Shown: piece after piece, positions 62,116-64,000 of the stretch | How positions within the stretch are numbered: position 1 is the first letter of the stretch | Layout: each line of letters begins with the position of its first letter | Origin: Tritrichomonas musculus | Lineage: Eukaryota; Parabasalia; Tritrichomonadida; Tritrichomonadidae | Length of the DNA: 64,000 bases | Direction: 5' to 3' | Assembly: GCA_039105265.1 (NCBI GenBank) | Contig: JAPFFF010000002.1 | Coordinates: 3,534,001 to 3,598,000, forward strand | Made by a program: the position numbers and the translations under genes | Notes under the pieces: model-generated | The model's input: the letters and a program-made list of their open reading frames with translations, nothing else | Database searches by the model: none | What the model was told of the DNA's origin: nothing

Positions 62116-64000
62116 ATGCTACCTTCAAAAAACAACAAAAAAACCGATCTTCTGAGAAAAATAAAAGATCCAAAAAGTGGTCTGACTGTTGAAGATGCTT
62201 TAATTCATGAAGATTTTAAGTTAACAATCGAGAAAAACAAAAATATTTTATTCCATCGAGTTTTAATGAATAATTGCGAATGGTTTACTAAAATAATAAA
62301 TTATGCTCTTTTTAATATGATACCTCCTCCAAATTTTCGTGATACTTTACCAAAAAATTGTATTAATCATAATTCATCAATTTTTTTACATGATTGTAAT
62401 CAGGAATTAATTTCTTATTTAGAAGAAAATGGTGGAAATAGTGACTTAATGAGTGCAACCGATTTTCGTTCTTTTTTAATCGAGGTTATCAAAGAATTTA
62501 TATCAGAAAACAAAAATGATCCAAGACTAGCGGCACACTTTATTCGATTTATTTCCACTTTTACAATCAAATCACTGAAACTTTCGGCTGATACTTTGAA
62601 CTTATTAATTCCATTTCTTGTTGATAATTGTAAAACCTTAGCATATCTAGAACTTCTTAGAGATTTTTTATGGAATCAAGATTTTGATTTATATTCAGAC
62701 ATAAAATATCCTCTATTATGCAAAATGCTGTATAATGCTTGTCTATCTGTAAAATATATATCAGATTCAAGTATTGAAGATTATCATGATTATTCTGCAA
62801 TTAAAATATTAAACGAACGAAATAAAGCAGAAAAACTTAATTCTTTAGATAAACAAGTTGTTAATATGAGACGAAAACCAATTCCTCTTTTATCATCAAT
62901 ATTCAAAGAGCCAAGTGAGTCTGTTAATATTCCAGTACCAGACATTGATCCTAAAGAAATTCATTTTGAATCTCAATTTATTACAGACGACGAAATTAAA
63001 TTCAACGATACAGAAGAAGCTGAAATGAATGCGTACTTGCTGATTATGACAATTCGTTCAATGATATTACACAATAAGAACTCAGTTGATTATTTTAGAG
63101 ATGACATTGGTGCAAACTATTCACTAATGGAGGCACTTTTTTATTGTGGTTCTTGTTGTTCATCGTTAAGCTTGATTTCTTTAGAAGCTTTCAAAATTTT
63201 AGGCATTGTTTTTAATGGCGATTTGAGCTTGGGAATTGACAGGTGGAAGTTTCTTGAAAATGAAAAAAATGAAATTGATTGTTACAATAAATATGCTAAT
63301 CTTTTCGTGTTTGAACCAAATAAATTAACATACAAAATGATTCATGCTTTCCCTGTCTTTTGGAGCCATAGGTATAACATTGAGAAATACAAAATGTCAA
63401 TAGATGAGCAAGAAATTATAAAAGTCGATGATTATTATCAAAGTCTTGCCAAAAAACCAACCGATTTGAGTAAATATAATAGAAAAAGAGAAAAAGGTGA
63501 AAATGCATATGAAATTCTCCAACCTTGCATAGTTTGCAATCCACCAATTTCATCATTCTTACTTTATAATGCAATGCATGTTTTTATTCAAATGGCACGA
63601 TACAGAAAAGAATTACACAAATATCCAAATCAAACAGAAATTGTACGAGATAAAATGATTGCAATTGATGGATTATTATATGATTTTCTTAGTCACACAT
63701 TTAATTTTGCTAATTATAAAAATGTAACAATATTAGATATATATACCAATGTATTAAGTCTTAACCCAGACTCAGATTTCTACCAAAATACAGAAAATCA
63801 AGCATTTCCTTCATTAAATGAGTTTTTGTTGGATTTTTCAGGTATTATATCAAATTCAGTTTTTTTTGATAATAATGGAAAAACATATTTTTCACATTTT
63901 TCACATACTAGAATAATTTACGAGTATAATAAATATTATTCCAAATACATTTTATCTTATCAATGTCTCATTGATACAGCATTTGATATTTCCTTAGCAA
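62116..64000 (+). CDS. SAPS-like (Sit4/PP6-associated) protein, 3' end outside the window
   Basis: From the ATG at 62116 the frame stays open to the last base, giving at least 628 residues; the gene continues beyond the window. The start (TDLLRKIKDPKSGLTVEDAL, then EDFKLTIEKNKNILFHRVL) resembles the N-terminus of SAPS-domain proteins, where an acidic L-E-D-x-L segment is followed by 'ECKxQNxKLxxFL'. The helical continuation DPRLAAHFIRFISTF and LAYLELLRDFLWNQ also suits the alpha-helical repeats of regulatory subunits of PP6/Sit4 phosphatase. I see no catalytic motif. The family call rests on pattern memory only, but the reading frame itself is very well supported by its length and composition. 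Confidence 0.6.
   Translation, partial: MLPSKNNKKTDLLRKIKDPKSGLTVEDALIHEDFKLTIEKNKNILFHRVLMNNCEWFTKIINYALFNMIPPPNFRDTLPKNCINHNSSIFLHDCNQELISYLEENGGNSDLMSATDFRSFLIEVIKEFISENKNDPRLAAHFIRFISTFTIKSLKLSADTLNLLIPFLVDNCKTLAYLELLRDFLWNQDFDLYSDIKYPLLCKMLYNACLSVKYISDSSIEDYHDYSAIKILNERNKAEKLNSLDKQVVNMRRKPIPLLSSIFKEPSESVNIPVPDIDPKEIHFESQFITDDEIKFNDTEEAEMNAYLLIMTIRSMILHNKNSVDYFRDDIGANYSLMEALFYCGSCCSSLSLISLEAFKILGIVFNGDLSLGIDRWKFLENEKNEIDCYNKYANLFVFEPNKLTYKMIHAFPVFWSHRYNIEKYKMSIDEQEIIKVDDYYQSLAKKPTDLSKYNRKREKGENAYEILQPCIVCNPPISSFLLYNAMHVFIQMARYRKELHKYPNQTEIVRDKMIAIDGLLYDFLSHTFNFANYKNVTILDIYTNVLSLNPDSDFYQNTENQAFPSLNEFLLDFSGIISNSVFFDNNGKTYFSHFSHTRIIYEYNKYYSKYILSYQCLIDTAFDISLA

Overview
The window looks like nuclear DNA of a trichomonad protist, most probably Tritrichomonas or a close relative. 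The evidence is very AT-rich intergenic DNA, intron-less genes with short leaders, a BspA-like TpLRR surface protein, a BTB/F5-8C-type protein, a DUF3447-type ankyrin protein, two bacterial-type glucokinases, a multi-membrane-span cyclase-like protein and several families of DNA transposon. The species call is inference.

Layout. 1-16.3 kb is an ordinary gene-dense stretch: a coiled-coil protein open at the left edge, a CAMK/SNF1-like kinase, glucokinase 1 (-), an RRM protein, proteasome subunit alpha-1, a BTB-BACK-discoidin-like protein (-), a second coiled-coil protein (-) and glucokinase 2 (-). The promoter and first codons of glucokinase 2 are repeated as a head-to-head inverted copy just upstream. 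17.18-23.42 kb is a 6.2-kb element bounded by 39-bp perfect inverted repeats. It carries no normal gene, only three tandem arrays (about 732, 125 and 255 bp) and seven copies of a GC-rich 39-bp palindrome. 24.1-29.3 kb holds a DUF1349 protein, a decayed pogo-like transposon and a 1.5-kb Tc1/mariner (DD34E) element whose broken transposase ends in a Myb/SANT-like segment. 30-37 kb holds a PAQR/hemolysin-III protein, a group II PLP decarboxylase and a 1315-residue BspA-like surface protein. 36.9-44.2 kb is mostly AT-rich non-coding DNA with a two-repeat Myb gene and small MITE-like repeats. 44.2-64 kb holds a 1550-residue cyclase-like membrane protein, a 63-residue zinc-finger protein, a 2868-residue RNF213/mysterin-like AAA+ protein that shares a 130-bp divergent promoter region with a putative hydrogenosomal beta-barrel protein, a six-span membrane protein, an ankyrin-type protein and a SAPS-like gene open at the right edge.

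Many open frames here appear to begin at TTG or GTG. I moved each start to the first in-frame ATG, because trichomonad genes use ATG. The most unusual items are the 6.2-kb palindrome/array element, the inverted copy of the glucokinase promoter, a 10-mer (ACTTTTTGAA) found far more often than base composition predicts, and a small repeat at 42.4 kb that matches the left end of the Tc1/mariner element.
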